From Trissonchulus latispiculum (taxonomy: Eukaryota; Nematoda; Enoplea; Enoplida; Ironidae), in assembly GCA_030248195.1 (NCBI GenBank), contig JASAND010026752.1:1-64000 (forward strand): a stretch of DNA of 64,000 nt, written 5' to 3'. Both the position numbers and the translations under genes were made by a program. A model generated the notes under the pieces. That model saw nothing but the letters and a program-made list of their open reading frames with translations, was not told the origin of the DNA and did not search any database. This document shows positions 1-11,010 of the stretch, piece by piece; within the stretch, counting starts at the first letter, position 1, and each line of letters opens with the position of its first letter.

Positions 1-369
1 ATAAATACTGAATAAACAACTAATGGGAATTAAAGATTTAATAGTGGTCATATTTGCTTCCAGTTGCGAGTCTCTTTCCTGGAAGAAGAATTCCAACCAA
101 GTGGATCGTCGAATAGTCGAATGGTAGCGACCAAAGATTTTTTAAATGTCCACATTTTGATGTTTGTTGAGATTTCAGCGTATTGTCTAGTGGACAACTA
201 TCTGATTACGTGTTAACTCGTAGTAGCGCAAGACAAGTCCTTGATACAATTCGGTTAATTGAAATGGCTTTTACTTTATGTCATGATGACAAGATACCAA
301 ATAGAAGTTAAGGTTTTTGCAAAAATTAACCTCTATTTGTCTGAAATTGTGATGTTTGTTCTGTTGCAG
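1..369. other. Upstream intron or flank of the FGGY kinase gene
   Basis: No exon could be recognised here. The last bases form a plausible splice acceptor (pyrimidine-rich stretch then CAG at 367-369) for the exon that starts at 370. The preceding FGGY exon, which should carry the conserved Trp-rich segment before the GIAEVV motif, was looked for and not seen, so it probably lies before the window. Confidence 0.5.
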
Positions 370-2151
370 GTATTGCAGAGGTTGTGGATGAAGACTATTC
401 TCGTCTGGGGAAGGAAGTCAAACTTCCTGGCTCTCTCTGTGGTTCCCTGTGGGTTTACTCTGCCAAAGATCTGGGCCTGAATCCGGGGATCGCAGTGGGA
501 ACCGGACTGATTGATGCTCATGCTGGAGTAAGATGTTGATAATTTTACAGTCACCTCATTCCAATCGGTATTTTCGCGGCTAGGCTAAAATTTGCCTGGG
601 AGTTGGACGCTGGCACTGAATAACTGCTATCGCAAGTATGCAAAATGTTCTCCAAGGCTATCAATACGTCCATTGCTTTCACCGTTGTAAAGGTGCAATT
701 ACAGAACAGTCACTCTTTTCACAGACTCTGTAAATTGCCGGAGGGGTAAGTTCAGTATTACCTCAATGTATTTTCTCCTAAACACTCTTCATGTGAATGT
801 ATATGTGAAAGGTTGATGTCAGGATTTTTGAGGGATGTGAAGTCAGGACCGAGATCAAATTTAACCGCGACTTCATTTATTTTGTGAACAAACCACCCTA
901 GCACTCAGCCAGGCTGTGAGGAGTCGTGAATATGATTGTAGTTTGTGACTGTGCTCCGATCTCAACCTTCCGATTCGTAACTCACGTGCATTGGTTGATA
1001 AAAGCCAAGGAACTAATAAGGTACTAATAAGCCAGGACACATTGTGTGATTCCTACCTAAGATCCCGTTTGAATTTCGTGCTTCTTGATCTTTGAAACTT
1101 TTGACTAATCTGCAAAAAGTTTTGTCGTTGAGCGTTAGTTTTTTGTATTTCATGTTTCAGGTTAGTAGTTTTTATTTTAGGTCCTATCAATGCTAGGCAG
1201 CAATGTGCCCGGTCTGGAAAGTCCACTGTCGTCAACCGCGTCGAGTGAAGACACCGTCTGTCCAAAATCCTGGTGATAATCTGTGGCACGTCCACCTGTC
1301 ACATGACCTTCCACCAGGACCCAATCAGTGTCCCCGTTATCTGGGGTCCCTATTTCAGTGTCATAGTGCACGGCTACTGGACCCACGAGCCCGGTCAGAG
1401 CTGTGTGGGTCCAATGCTGGCCGGCCTGATCCGACAGTACGGCTCCGGTATCCGTGGAGACGCTCCCTCGGATCCCGTCCAGTATCAACCTGGCTCCTGA
1501 CCCAGATGAGGACCCTGGACCAGGAACAGGGTCCGGTGGCCGGCCCACGGCTGGGTGAGGACGTCCATGTTTGGCCGGACTATCCTGGGAATCGATCCCC
1601 GTTGGCGGATCCCGGCATGAAAGGCCTGGTATTGGGCTTGAGCCTGGCGGACGATGAAGATCCCTGAACTAGCTGAAGACCCTCTATATGGCCCATATCC
1701 AAGCCTTGGCCCTGATGACCCGCTATATTGTGGAGAAGCTGACGGAGAGGGGATATGCGTTTGTGTCTATCTGTGCGGCGGTTTGCAAAAGAATTGGCTC
1801 TACGTTCAGACTCATGCGGATGTCCTAGGCTTGCCGGTTGTGGTCCCGGAAACTGACGAGTGTGTCGCCTTGGAGGCTGCAATACTGGGTGCTGCAGCCT
1901 CGGGCAATTTCCCCAGCCTGAGCGAAGCTGTTCGGGAGCTTGGGCCCTCGGCCAGGCTGGTTCGGCCTAGAACTGAACTGAAGCCTTTCTATGATGAGAC
2001 GTATGATGTTTTCCGGTTGCTGGAAAATACTCAAATGGAGGCCAGAAATATTATCATGAATGGCCTTAGTTATCATTCGTACTATAGTCCACATCATATT
2101 GTGTTTTTAACATTCATTAGTTTAGTGATAAATAAAGGAGGGTCGTTTTAG
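370..2151 (+). pseudogene. FGGY-family carbohydrate kinase, C-terminal part, with frame breaks
   Basis: This encodes the C-terminal half of an FGGY carbohydrate kinase (ribulokinase/ribitol-kinase-like group; ATP-dependent sugar or polyol phosphorylation, cytosolic). An exon at 370-527 gives GIAEVVDEDYSRLGKEV and ends in GIAVGTGLIDAHAG before a GTAAG donor at 528. The next exon starts after TTTTAG at 1181 and contains [11 protein letters not shown], the nucleotide-loop region, then [30 protein letters not shown] and an AAILGAAASG segment, in family order. Coding jumps frame four times: near the A-run at 1263-1266, between 1490 and 1540, near 1660-1680, and near 1755-1770. Each jump equals one missing base. 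A TAG at 1670 also lies in one of the frames. The stop at 2149-2151 overlaps the first base of a MITE target duplication. It is either a decaying gene or an intact one damaged by sequence errors in homopolymers. The family call is firm; the exact substrate is not known. Confidence 0.85.
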
Positions 2152-2157
2152 GTACAC

Positions 2158-2575
2158 CAAGAGTACATAATGATAAGAGTGTGACAAGCGTCACACTCTA
2201 TACAATGAAGGCTAAAACTATGCGATGCGCGCTAACGGCTTCCCCCCCCCCCCACAAATTGACCCCCCTCTGACACCGCCCCTATATGGGTACATAGTTC
2301 CAAACGGGGGTCGCTCACTCGCTTAGTATATTTTGTACATCTATGTGTTAAGCATACACGCTTGCAACTCCTCCCCAAATTGGGCTTCTGTTAATTTCAG
2401 CGTGTCATTATGCAAAGCAGTGAACGACCCCCGTTTGGACCACGTACCCATATAGGGGCGGTGTGAGAGGGGGTCAATTTGTAGGGGGGGTAAGCCGCTA
2501 GCGCGCATCGCATAGTTTTAGCCTTCATTGCATAGAATGTGACGCTTGTCACACTCTTATCATTATGTACTCTTG
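2158..2575. mobile_element. MITE with long terminal inverted repeats, 7-bp TSD (418 bp)
   Basis: A foldback element begins CAAGAGTACATAATGATAAG and ends with the reverse complement of that sequence. The inverted repeats run about 160 bp and include a C-rich tract, a GACCCCC-type stretch and CCCCTATATGGG. Each arm contains a small perfect hairpin, GAGTGTGAC-AAGC-GTCACACTC. Flanks are GGTACAC (2151-2157) and GGTGCAC (2576-2582), a 7-bp TSD with one mismatch. There is no open frame of note, so it must be mobilised in trans. It sits directly at the 3' end of the FGGY coding sequence. Confidence 0.85.
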
Positions 2576-2582
2576 GGTGCAC

Positions 2583-3455
2583 TTATATATAATATGTGCT
2601 TACAAAGAGAAAATACTAGTCATGTGTCCTTGTAAATTTTACAAAACCTTAATATTGGTTTATTTGCGCAGCTAATTAAACCAGTCAAAGGAACTGAGGT
2701 ATCACTGTCAATTTAGCGAGTTCATTGACTTCAAATCCTGCACACGTGAGCTTTCTAACATTTCATTTGAACGTCACCAACCATGGTGTCTGTGGATGAA
2801 CAGGCAGAGGCGGAGTACTTGGTTCTTATGATAAAACAATTTGGGGTGTATTCAATGAAATTCCGTCAGAGATCAGACTTTTCTAGCTCCAATTTTCTAC
2901 CCTTTCATCTGTTGAACGGTAAGTCATCGGAACACCTGGTGTGAGGTGGACGTAAAAACGTAAGCACTGGATGGATTGGCTAAACTCTCGTATGACATGC
3001 TGTCAACAAAATTCCATGAAACTCCGGCGTAAGTCGTATTTCTTTTCAAAGTCATCTTCCACTTTCATCTGTTTATTAGATATTTTTCAAAATTCAAAGA
3101 GTTAATCTCCTTATTTTGAGTTAAAACAAAGCTAGTGTCATTCAGACCTGGTTAACGTTATCGTGCCATAGTCGTTTGGATAGCGGGGTTCGACCACGAA
3201 GAACCAAGCCTACGGGGCTCGAAGCACTGTGGGTCGTGCACCAGCTTTTGTCCACCTCCGATTTCTTGAAGTCGTCCACATTTTGAGGGCCAGGAGGGCG
3301 TGAACTTTAACCACAGCGAGCCGTGGACTGTAGCGACGCGTGGACACTCATGATATCCGGATAGGATTCCCGCCCGTCTACAGCCGCCACGGTAATCTGT
3401 ACCAGCGATTTCCCACTGAAAACTCCCGAAAACTGAAGTAGAGAAGCATCAGACC
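2583..3455. other. Intergenic, nothing recognised
   Basis: Read on both strands; no conserved protein motif, long open frame or repeat was found. Short AT-rich and mixed sequence only. Confidence 0.4.
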
Positions 3456-3460
3456 TAGAG

Positions 3461-3560
3461 TTGGGACCGGTTCCAATTTTCAAAACCGGTTCCGGTTCTA
3501 GAGTACCGGTTCCGGTTCCGGTTCTAGCTTCCGGTTCCCGGTTCCAGGTACAAAATTCGT
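3461..3560 (+). repeat. Solo end of a hAT-like element with CCGGTTCC array
   Basis: The sequence CTAGAGTTGGGACCGGTTCC resembles a hAT-type terminus (YAGAGTTG). It is followed by reiterated CCGGTTCCGGTT units to about 3547. The layout matches the complete elements elsewhere in the window (short terminus, then a GC-rich subterminal array, then AT-rich interior). No matching right end was found in the next kilobase, so this is a truncated copy or solo end. Confidence 0.5.
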
Positions 3561-4140
3561 AGTTACATTTTAACATTTAATATTGGATGCAGCCCCCCAG
3601 CAAGGGTTATATATACAATCAAAATTATAAAGCAATACTGCAAAACAATTGGAATACGTAATGCGATAATAACTAACTTAAACTGTTAAGCTTTTTTGTT
3701 TACTTAGAATTTTAAAGATTTTGCCTTACCTTGAATTTGCTCCATTACAAATGCTATTACTATATACACAACATACACTAAAACTTGTAAAAAATTAAAA
3801 CTTTAGTATGGTCGAGCAAATTGTTTCGATAATTCACGGCGAGATTCTACTGTGCATCTAAATGCAGACAGCGCCTTCTGAACAGAATCTTGTAAACTGC
3901 ACAACGTTTCAGTAAAACATGCTGAGAATTGAGATATACTGAAGCTTAAATTTTTATTTCTTTAAAAAGAGTACAGTGTCAGAAGCAAATAGTTTCCAAA
4001 ACATTTAAATGCATTTAAAATATTTAAAAGCTGAAAGCCAAATTGGAAAGAAGAACATAGGTATATATTAAAGTTATATTTAACGAGGAAATGTACAGTC
4101 GCTTGATTACACAAAATAGCTAACAGATACTTCGGTGATT
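3561..4140. other. AT-rich intergenic, nothing recognised
   Basis: AT-rich sequence that may include the remnant interior of the hAT-like end at 3461. No gene or clear repeat was seen. Confidence 0.35.
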
Positions 4141-4144
4141 GTTT

Positions 4145-4315
4145 GGTATGCGCACACCTTACAAAATATTCAAGTTTCTCAAAACCATCTACTTTGGTAT
4201 GCGCACACCTTACAAATTCGGAGGGATACGGTAAAAGGCATCTACTTCGGTATGCGCACACCTTACAAAATTACAATTTTCCCAAAACCATCTACTTTGG
4301 TATGCGCACACCTTA
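4145..4315. repeat. Four regularly spaced copies of a 20-bp motif
   Basis: The motif GGTATGCGCACACCTTACA occurs at 4145, 4196, 4249 and 4299, spaced 51, 53 and 50 bp. Each of the last three is preceded by a CATCTACTT(T/C) stretch, so the whole ~52-bp unit is tandemly repeated with faster change between the motifs. The core ATGCGCA is partly palindromic. Confidence 0.75.
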
Positions 4316-4522
4316 CAGAACAGTTCTCTATATTTCCTATTATTTTCTGGTCAGTTTTCAGTTATTTCTTGTTTATTGGGTTCATGATTTATTTAATTAT
4401 TATTATTATTATTGGATCTAATGATTTCTATGAAAATTTAATGATTTAATGATAATTTAATCTATGCTAATGATAACAGTAATTAGCAAAGGTAAAGGTC
4501 AGCATCAAGTCTAGGAGGTGAC

Positions 4523-4860
4523 CAATAGTGTTTAAGGCCGGCCGGCCGACGACTTTTGCTCGCCGGCCGGCCGCCGGCTTCCGGCTTTAAGTCAATGGTT
4601 GTCGAATTTCGCTTTACTAAGACAAACGGTATTATTTATTCTTTTCAATCATACACATTTTACAGCTATTCACAATAATCCATGTCATTTTTGAAGCAAA
4701 TGTGCTAATTTTGAGTTTGCGGTTTTCTGTTCACCTTAAGGTGGTGGTTTTCTTTTGTGTAAATTTGGACCTATAAGCTTCAATTCTTTATTAAAGTAGA
4801 CGAATCTTTCCAAATATGCTATTTTGGTGCTCTTTAACATTCTGGGAACATTTTAACATT
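4523..4860 (+). mobile_element. Truncated left end of the CCGG-rich hAT-like family
   Basis: TAGTGTTTAAGGCCGGCC followed by GCCGGCCGG-type palindromes to about 4585 matches the left end of the complete element at 46595-48006 (TAGTGTTTGAGGCCGG). The similarity continues into the interior at about 4740-4855 versus 46695-46810, including TTTGTGTAAATTTG and GTGCTCTTTAACATTCTGG. No right terminus with inverted CCGG array follows, so the copy is 3'-truncated. Confidence 0.65.
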
Positions 4861-4914
4861 CTTAAAACTTGACCAAATGAGCTAAAATTTGGTTAGGTAT
4901 GTTCTCGATCTCGC

Positions 4915-5075
4915 TGAGTTCAAATATCACAAAATCTTTCGATTTCACAAAATTAGATTTTTTCGATTCGCAGGGGGGACCAAGGGGAACCGAAAAATTT
5001 GTTGTGTTCAGTACGAATCTGAAATCAGTTTTCGATTCAGCTTTCCATTAGCTCAATATAAGGTAAAGTTATAAG
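4915..5075. repeat. Dispersed repeat also present near 31175-31380
   Basis: Shared blocks include ACCGAAAA/ACCGAAAC, the stretch around ACGAATCTGA and GTTTTCGATTCAGCTTT, followed by a similar A/T-rich tail with TAAGCC. The second copy lies at about 31175-31380 in the same orientation. No coding potential was seen and the element class is unknown. Confidence 0.5.
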
Positions 5076-5181
5076 CCGAAGATGTAAGCTTATCCTGATC
5101 CTGATCCTTATCCTTAAACTGAAACTGAAAATCGGGAAAATCAGATAAAACGAGACCTGAAATGAACTGAACTGATATTAC

Positions 5182-5745
5182 TCACTTAGCAGGCCTTATA
5201 CTGAATCTGAAACTGAAACTGAAAATAAATGGGCCGCCTGAAACATCACTACACTGTAGTTTAAACTGATCCGTAACTACAATGCTGGCAAGATAATAAG
5301 TTAAAGCTTCCAAGCCAGTGTAAAGACAAAGACAAATGCCAATTAGGGCGTGCTTTGGTTCAATATGCCACAAATGTAGAATACAGTAGCCAGCCACACT
5401 GAAGAGTATGAAGAGTAGTAATGCAATCATACTGTAAATCATGGAAGCCTTAAATCGAGCAATTTTCAGATCCCCCGGCTGTCGATATGTCTTGAAAAGT
5501 CCACAGATTCTGCTGTTCCGACTGTAGCTTGACAAAAGATTGAATAAAACCGTCGTTAGAGTGAAACCGTATGCTGACATGCAGATATATTTGGAGCCGA
5601 AGGAATCCATTCCATCCTTTAGCAGAAGAAGTATTTCACAAATTAGGGCAAAGATGGAGATAAAAGCGGCTGAAATCTGAATTTTAAAGAATCCCAGGAA
5701 TGAAAAAATCAGCGAGATCAGAGAAAGCCGAAAAAACTGGGCCAA
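5182..5745 (-). CDS. Possible exon of a multi-pass membrane protein
   Basis: An open minus-strand frame of about 187 codons contains four to five hydrophobic segments (for example LISLIFSFLGFF, IFALICEILLLL, FTLTTVLFNLLSSY, MIALLLFILFSVAGYC and IGICLCLYTGLEALTYYLA), as in a tetraspan-like protein. It has no ATG at its N-terminal end; the first in-frame ATG lies after residue 40. If real, it is therefore probably an internal exon. The downstream end runs into repetitive CTGAAACTGAAA sequence, so the last 20 or so residues are doubtful. The family was not recognised, and a chance open frame in AT-rich DNA cannot be excluded. Confidence 0.35.
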   Translation of the reverse strand: MAQFFRLSLISLIFSFLGFFKIQISAAFISIFALICEILLLLKDGMDSFGSKYICMSAYGFTLTTVLFNLLSSYSRNSRICGLFKTYRQPGDLKIARFKASMIYSMIALLLFILFSVAGYCILHLWHIEPKHALIGICLCLYTGLEALTYYLASIVVTDQFKLQCSDVSGGPFIFSFSFRFSIRPAK

Positions 5746-5757
5746 AAATAGACCCCC

Positions 5758-5910
5758 CCTTAAACGGCTTAGCGGCTTAAACGACGTAACCTAAGCTATT
5801 TAATTTAAGTAGTTTAAGTAGTTTAGGTCATTTATTTATGAAACGAACTTTCAAGAACTTTAAGTTTAAGTCGTTTAACTTAAGTTGTTTAAGCCGACTT
5901 TTAATGAAAC
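5758..5910. repeat. TTTAAGT-rich direct and inverted motif cluster
   Basis: Multiple copies of GTTTAAGT, CGTTTAA and AAGTYGTTTAA occur in both orientations. They resemble the subterminal motif arrays of the hAT-like elements in this window but lack a terminus or TSD. Confidence 0.4.
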
Positions 5911-6132
5911 GAATGTTTATACCATCAAACTTTATAAGATCGTAAATTACTCAATTCTTGAAGATCAACAATAATTTTGATATCACTTTAAAACTTGGAA
6001 TGTGCTTGTTACAACTACTCAGAGTGCAGCTTTCTTAGTTCAACAACAGTTCTATTTGGACATGGGATAACATGAAAACAATTTTGAATTTGGATTTCTC
6101 CAAGTGTAGGAAAGCTAAAGGAATACTGTACA

Positions 6133-6240
6133 TCAGAGATGAAACCGGGTCACCGGGTCAGTTCGGGTCACTATATGGACCGGGTCACCGGGTCACCGGG
6201 TCACGAGCTCTGACCCGGTCTTGACCCGGTATTTTTGATT
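6133..6240 (+). repeat. Solo end of the CGGGTCAC hAT-like family
   Basis: CAGAGATGAAACCGGGTCAC followed by repeated CCGGGTCA and inverted GACCCGG units matches the left end of the complete element at 23848-24616. The matching right end is not present in the next kilobase. Confidence 0.65.
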
Positions 6241-7439
6241 GGGGGCATTTTTTACTATTATAGCATATTTTTCAGAGTTTTTACCAGTTTTTACCAACTG
6301 AAAACTTCAATAAGTACTTCAAAACTAGCAACCAATAGGAATATTGTTAACTTAGTCGTGTAGTTTTTTAAATGCTTGTCGCTGTAGTGTCCTCATAATA
6401 TTTGCAATGTTCTGTCGAGCTTAGGTATATCTAGGTTAGAAACTACAATAACTTCGTTGAATCTTAACTAGAAAATGAAAAATATTACATGGGAGTCTGA
6501 AATTTTTATTTTAAAATCTAAAATTCTCCATGCTCCAGCTACTTTAAGTGATTTTTCGCCGCTGCTATCATTTTTGGAAGGAGGGGTCAGACTGCATGTT
6601 TCAAATGTCGCTAAGAGGGAAAATCTCGGCAAAACAAGGTTTACAGATTCTGAGTTTTGTTTTGCATTTTTCTAATTGTTATGGCTCCTACTACCTTTAG
6701 GAACAGATGGAGTTGTGATTGTTTTTATTTATAGAATATATTGACTGGATCCTGGCCATTAGCAAAATATTTCCAAAGAATGTCCACATCAACCATACAA
6801 CTACATAAAATATTTTGCTAAAATAATGATAAAACACAAAAGTGCTAATGTTAAGCTCTGTGATTAGAATTCGATGAAGTAATGACTTTGCCGAAGTATA
6901 TATTTTGTTCGAATTTGTTTGATTCAAAAAGCTATATAGTTTACTTCGCATCACATTGAGTGCGATGTCGTGCAAATTTTTTCTGGCTTACTTACAATAT
7001 TTACTTTTCAATGTTACTATACTTTAAGGAAAGCGAAAATTTTGCCCGACTTCTGATTTTAGACACCAAAAATGTCCAAAAAGGTGAAAAAACACTCGTC
7101 ACACCCCGATATAAGTATTCTTAATTTTTCCAAGCTTAAACCTGAATTTTCAAAAATACCGTTGTATTCCTAAAAAGAAAAATGTTCGACCACATTTTGA
7201 TGCCGCTCCCTGAATTAAATGAATTGTAATGGCTCAAAATTGATGTTGCAAAAAGGAATCACCACGATAAGCAACCATATGTAATTGTTACTTATGTTAT
7301 GACAATTTTCAGTACATGCTAAAATTGTTGTAAAATTATTTAAAGTTAATGGTGTAAAAACAATTCGCTCTCAAATGGAGCATGTTTGAGCATCAAGCTT
7401 TTGTGAAGCTTTAGAGATTGGATTAATTAAGCGATACAT
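6241..7439. other. AT-rich intergenic, nothing recognised
   Basis: The sequence may include remnant interior of the element whose end lies at 6133. Short open frames on both strands lack recognisable motifs. Confidence 0.35.
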
Positions 7440-9838
7440 TATGTTGCAGCCGAATGCCTTACCACCTTACTGAGGTTTTGTTGACCTAATATGCTACAAC
7501 AATAGACATGTGTAAGCGGTGCAGTCAGTCTGAGCAAAAGGCACTGCCTCACTTTGCTGCAGGCAACACCTGAAGGTAAGTAGGTAGGTACAGAAACGGT
7601 TGGGCGGACATGGGATTTGGTGGTGCGGACTTCAAAATGAGGTAAAGCTTATGACTTAGCCTGAGGCATTGCTGTTCAAATATGTTATGTTACCAAACAT
7701 GTGTAATCGTCACAGAAAGCAGGCATCAGATGCATTACCTCGTTTTGCAACTCTTGAAGGTAGGTATAGAAACGGTAGTGCGGACATGGGATTTGGTGGT
7801 GCAGACTTCAAAGCCAGGCAATGCTTGTGACTTATCCTGAGGCCTTGCTGACCGAATTTATATGTCATATTACTAGACATGTGTAAGTATTTCTGAAAGT
7901 AGGAGTCAAATGCATTACCTCGCTTTACTGCAGACAACACTTGAAGGTAGGTATAGACACCGTGGTGCGGACATGGCATTTGGTTGTGCGGACATGGCAT
8001 TTGGTGGTGCGGACTTCAAAGCCAGGTATTAATGCTTGTGACTTACCCTGAGGCCTATTATATTAGAAGACATGTGTAAGCGGCAAAATAAGTCAGACCC
8101 AAATGTATTACCTTGTTTTGCAGCAGACAACTCTTGAAGGTAGGCATAGAAACGGTGGTGCGGACATGGGATTTGGTGGTGCGGACTTCAAAGCCAGGTA
8201 ATGACTTACCCTGAGGCCTTGCTGACCGAATATGTCATATTAGTAGGCATGTGTAAGCATTTCTGAAAGTAGGAGTCAAATTCATTACCTCGCTTTACTG
8301 CAGACAACACTTGAAGGCAGGTATAGACACGGTGGTGCAGACATGGCATTTGGTGGTGCGGACTTCAAAGCCAGGTATTAATGCTTGTGACTTACCCTGA
8401 GGCCTTGCTGACCGAATATGTCGTATTACTAGACATGTGTAAGCATTTCTGAAAGTAGGAGTCAAATGCATTACCTCACTCTGCTGCAGACAAAAGATGA
8501 ATGTATGTATAGATACGGTGGTGCGGAAATGGGATTTGGTGGTGCGGACTTCAAAGCCAGGTAATGCTTGTGACTTACCCTGAGGCCTTGCTGACCGAAT
8601 ATGTCGTATTACTAGACATGTGTAAGCATTTCTGAAAGTAGGAGTCAAATGCATTACCTCGCTTTACTGCAGACAACACTTGAAGGTAGGTATAGGCACG
8701 ATGGTGCAGACATGGCATTTGGTGGTGCGGACTTCAAAGCCAGGTAATGCCTGTGACTTACCCTGAGGCCTTGCTGACCGAATATGTCGTATTACTAGAC
8801 ATGTGTAGGCATTTCTGAAAGTAGGAGTCAAATGCATTACCTCACTCTGCTGCAGGCAAAAGATAAATGTATGCATAGATACGGTGGTGCGGAAATGGGA
8901 TTTGGTGGTGCGGACCTCAAAGCCAGGTAATGCTTGTGACTTACCCTGAGGCCTTACTGACCGAATATGTCATATTACTAGACATGTGCAAGCGTCTCTG
9001 AAAGTATGAGTCAAATGCATTACCTCGCTTTACTGCAGACAACACTTGAAGGTAGGTATAGGCACGATGGTGCAGACATGGCATTTGGTGGTGCGGACTT
9101 CAAAGCCAGGTAATGCCTGTGACTTACCCTAAGGCCTTGCTGACCTAATATGTTATATTAGAAGACATGTGTAAGCGGCAAAATAAGTCGGACCCAAATG
9201 TATTACCTTATTCTGCAGCAGACAACTCTTGAAAGTAGGCATAGAAACGGGGGTGCGGACATGGGATTTGGTGGTGCGGACTTCAAAGCCAGGTAATGCT
9301 TATGACTTACCCTGAGGCCTTGCTGACCGAATATGTCATATTACTAGGCATGTGTAAGCATTTCTGAAAGTAGGAGTCAAATGCATTACCTGGCTTTACT
9401 GCAGACAACACTTGAAGGTAGGTATAGACACGGTGGTGCGGACATGGCATTTGGTGGTGCGGACTTCAAAGCCAGGTAATGCTTGTGACCTACCCTGAGG
9501 CCTTGCTGACCTAATATGTCATATTACTAGACATGTGTAAGCATTTCTGAAAGTAGAAGTCAAATGCATTACCTCGCTTTACTGCAGACAACACTTGAAG
9601 GTAGGTATAGACACGGTGGTGCGGAAATGGGATTTGATGGTGCGGACTTCAAAGCCAGGTAATGCTTGTGACTTACCCTGAGGCCTTGCTGACCGAATAT
9701 GTCATATAACTAGACATGTGTAAGCGTCTCTGAAAGTAGGACTCAAATGTGTTACCTTGCTCTGCTGCAGACAGCACTTGAAGGTTGGTATAGACACAGT
9801 GGTGCGGACATGGTTTCTGGTGGTGCGGACTTTAACCT
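7440..9838. repeat. Satellite array, ~183-bp monomer, about 13 copies
   Basis: The anchor CCCTGAGGCCTTGCTGACC recurs at about 8212, 8397, 8578, 8761, 8946, 9129, 9311, 9493 and 9676, with spacing of 181-185 bp. More diverged copies reach back to about 7440. Each monomer contains GGTGGTGCGGAC twice and CTTCAAAGCCAGGTAAT. Variants alternate: one with GACAACACTTGAAGG, one with GACAAAAGATGAATG or the like, and one with GACAACTCTTGAA. This suggests a dimeric higher-order pattern. 183 is a multiple of three, so the minus strand stays open over about two monomers (8295-8654). I read this as a satellite, not a gene. Confidence 0.9.
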
Positions 9839-9844
9839 GCTGAG

Positions 9845-11010
9845 CTTGTTGAATCTATAGTCTGTTTGAGTCTGTTGTAGCTGTTGAATCTGTAGAGTCT
9901 GTTGAGTCTTTTGAGAGTGTAGAGTCTGTAGATGGTGTCGAGTCTGTTGAGTCTGTTGATCTTGTTGAGTCTGTTGATCTTGTTGAGTCTGTTGAGTCTG
10001 TAGAGCGTGTTGAGTCTGTAGATGTTGTTGAGTCTGTTGAGCCTGTAAATGGTGTAGAATCTGTTGAGTGTGTAGAATCTGTTGATCTTGTTGAGCCTGT
10101 TGAATCTGTAGAGTCTGTTGAGTGTTTTAGCTCTGTTGAGTCTGTAGAGCGTGTTGAGTCTGTAGATGTTGTTGAGTCTGTTGAGTCTGTAGAGCGTGTT
10201 GAGTCTGTTGATGTTGTTGAGTCTGTTGAGTCTGTAGATGGTGTAGAGTCTGTTGAGTGTGTAGAATCTGTTGATCTTGTTGAGCCTGTTGAGTCTGTAG
10301 AGCGTGTTGAGTCTGTAGATATTGTTGAGTCTGTAGATGGTGTAGAGTCTGTTGAGTGTGTAGAATCTGTTGATCTTTTTGAGCCTGTTGAGTCTGTGGA
10401 GCGTGTTGAGTCTGTAGAGCGTGTTGAGTCTGTAGATGTTGTTGAGTCTGTTGAGTCTGTAGAGCGTGTTGAGTCTGTTGATGTTGTTGAGTCTGTTGAG
10501 TCTGTAGATGGTGTAGAGTCTGTTGAGTGTGTAGAATCTGTTGATCTTGTTGAGCCTGTTGAGTCTGTAGAGCGTGTTGAGTCTGTAGATATTGTTGAGT
10601 CTGTAGATGGTGTAGAGTCTGTTGAGTGTGTAGAATCTGTTGATGTTTTTGAGCCTGTTGAGTCTGTAGAGCGTGTTGAGTCTGTAGATATTGTTGAGTC
10701 TGTAGATGGTGTAGAGTCTGTTGAGTGTGTAGAATTTGTTGATCTTGTTGAGCCTGTTGAGTCTGTAGAGGGTGTAGAGTCTGTTGAGAGTGTAGAATTT
10801 GTTGATCTTGTTGAGCCTGTTGAGTCTGTAGAGGGTGTAGAGTCTGTTGAGAGTGTAGAGTCTGTAGATGACGTTGAGTCCGTTGAACTTGTTGAGTCTG
10901 TTGAGTCTGTAGAGCGTGTAGAGTTTGTTGGATCGGTAGAGTCTGTTGAACCTGATGAATCAGTAGATGCTGTTGAACGTGTTGAATCTGTAGAGTCTGT
11001 TGAACATGCT
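9845..11010. repeat. Minisatellite on a 9-bp unit, (GAGTCTGTW)n
   Basis: The basic unit GAGTCTGTT/GAGTCTGTA with variants (GAGCGTGTT, GATGTTGTT, GATGGTGTA, GAGTGTGTA) is repeated over about 1.16 kb. Larger blocks are duplicated, for example about 10140-10375 and 10400-10640. As the unit is three codons, both strands remain open. The minus frame reads Ser-Thr-Asp repeats and the plus frame Val-Glu-Ser repeats. The minus frame (9855-11042) has no ATG before the repeats and meets an upstream stop, so it is not a standalone gene. It could only be coding as an internal exon. Confidence 0.85.

Noticed and set aside
4145..4315. CRISPR array
   Set aside because: Only four repeats, diverged but related spacers, no cas genes, and a eukaryotic context.
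4135..4449. Overlapping open frames of about 100 codons
   Set aside because: They run through the spaced repeat array in two frames and end in low-complexity AT text.
8295..8876. Minus-strand open frames of 70-119 codons with repeated protein segments
   Set aside because: They are the 183-bp satellite read in a frame kept open by its length of 61 codons; no start context and no independent protein features.
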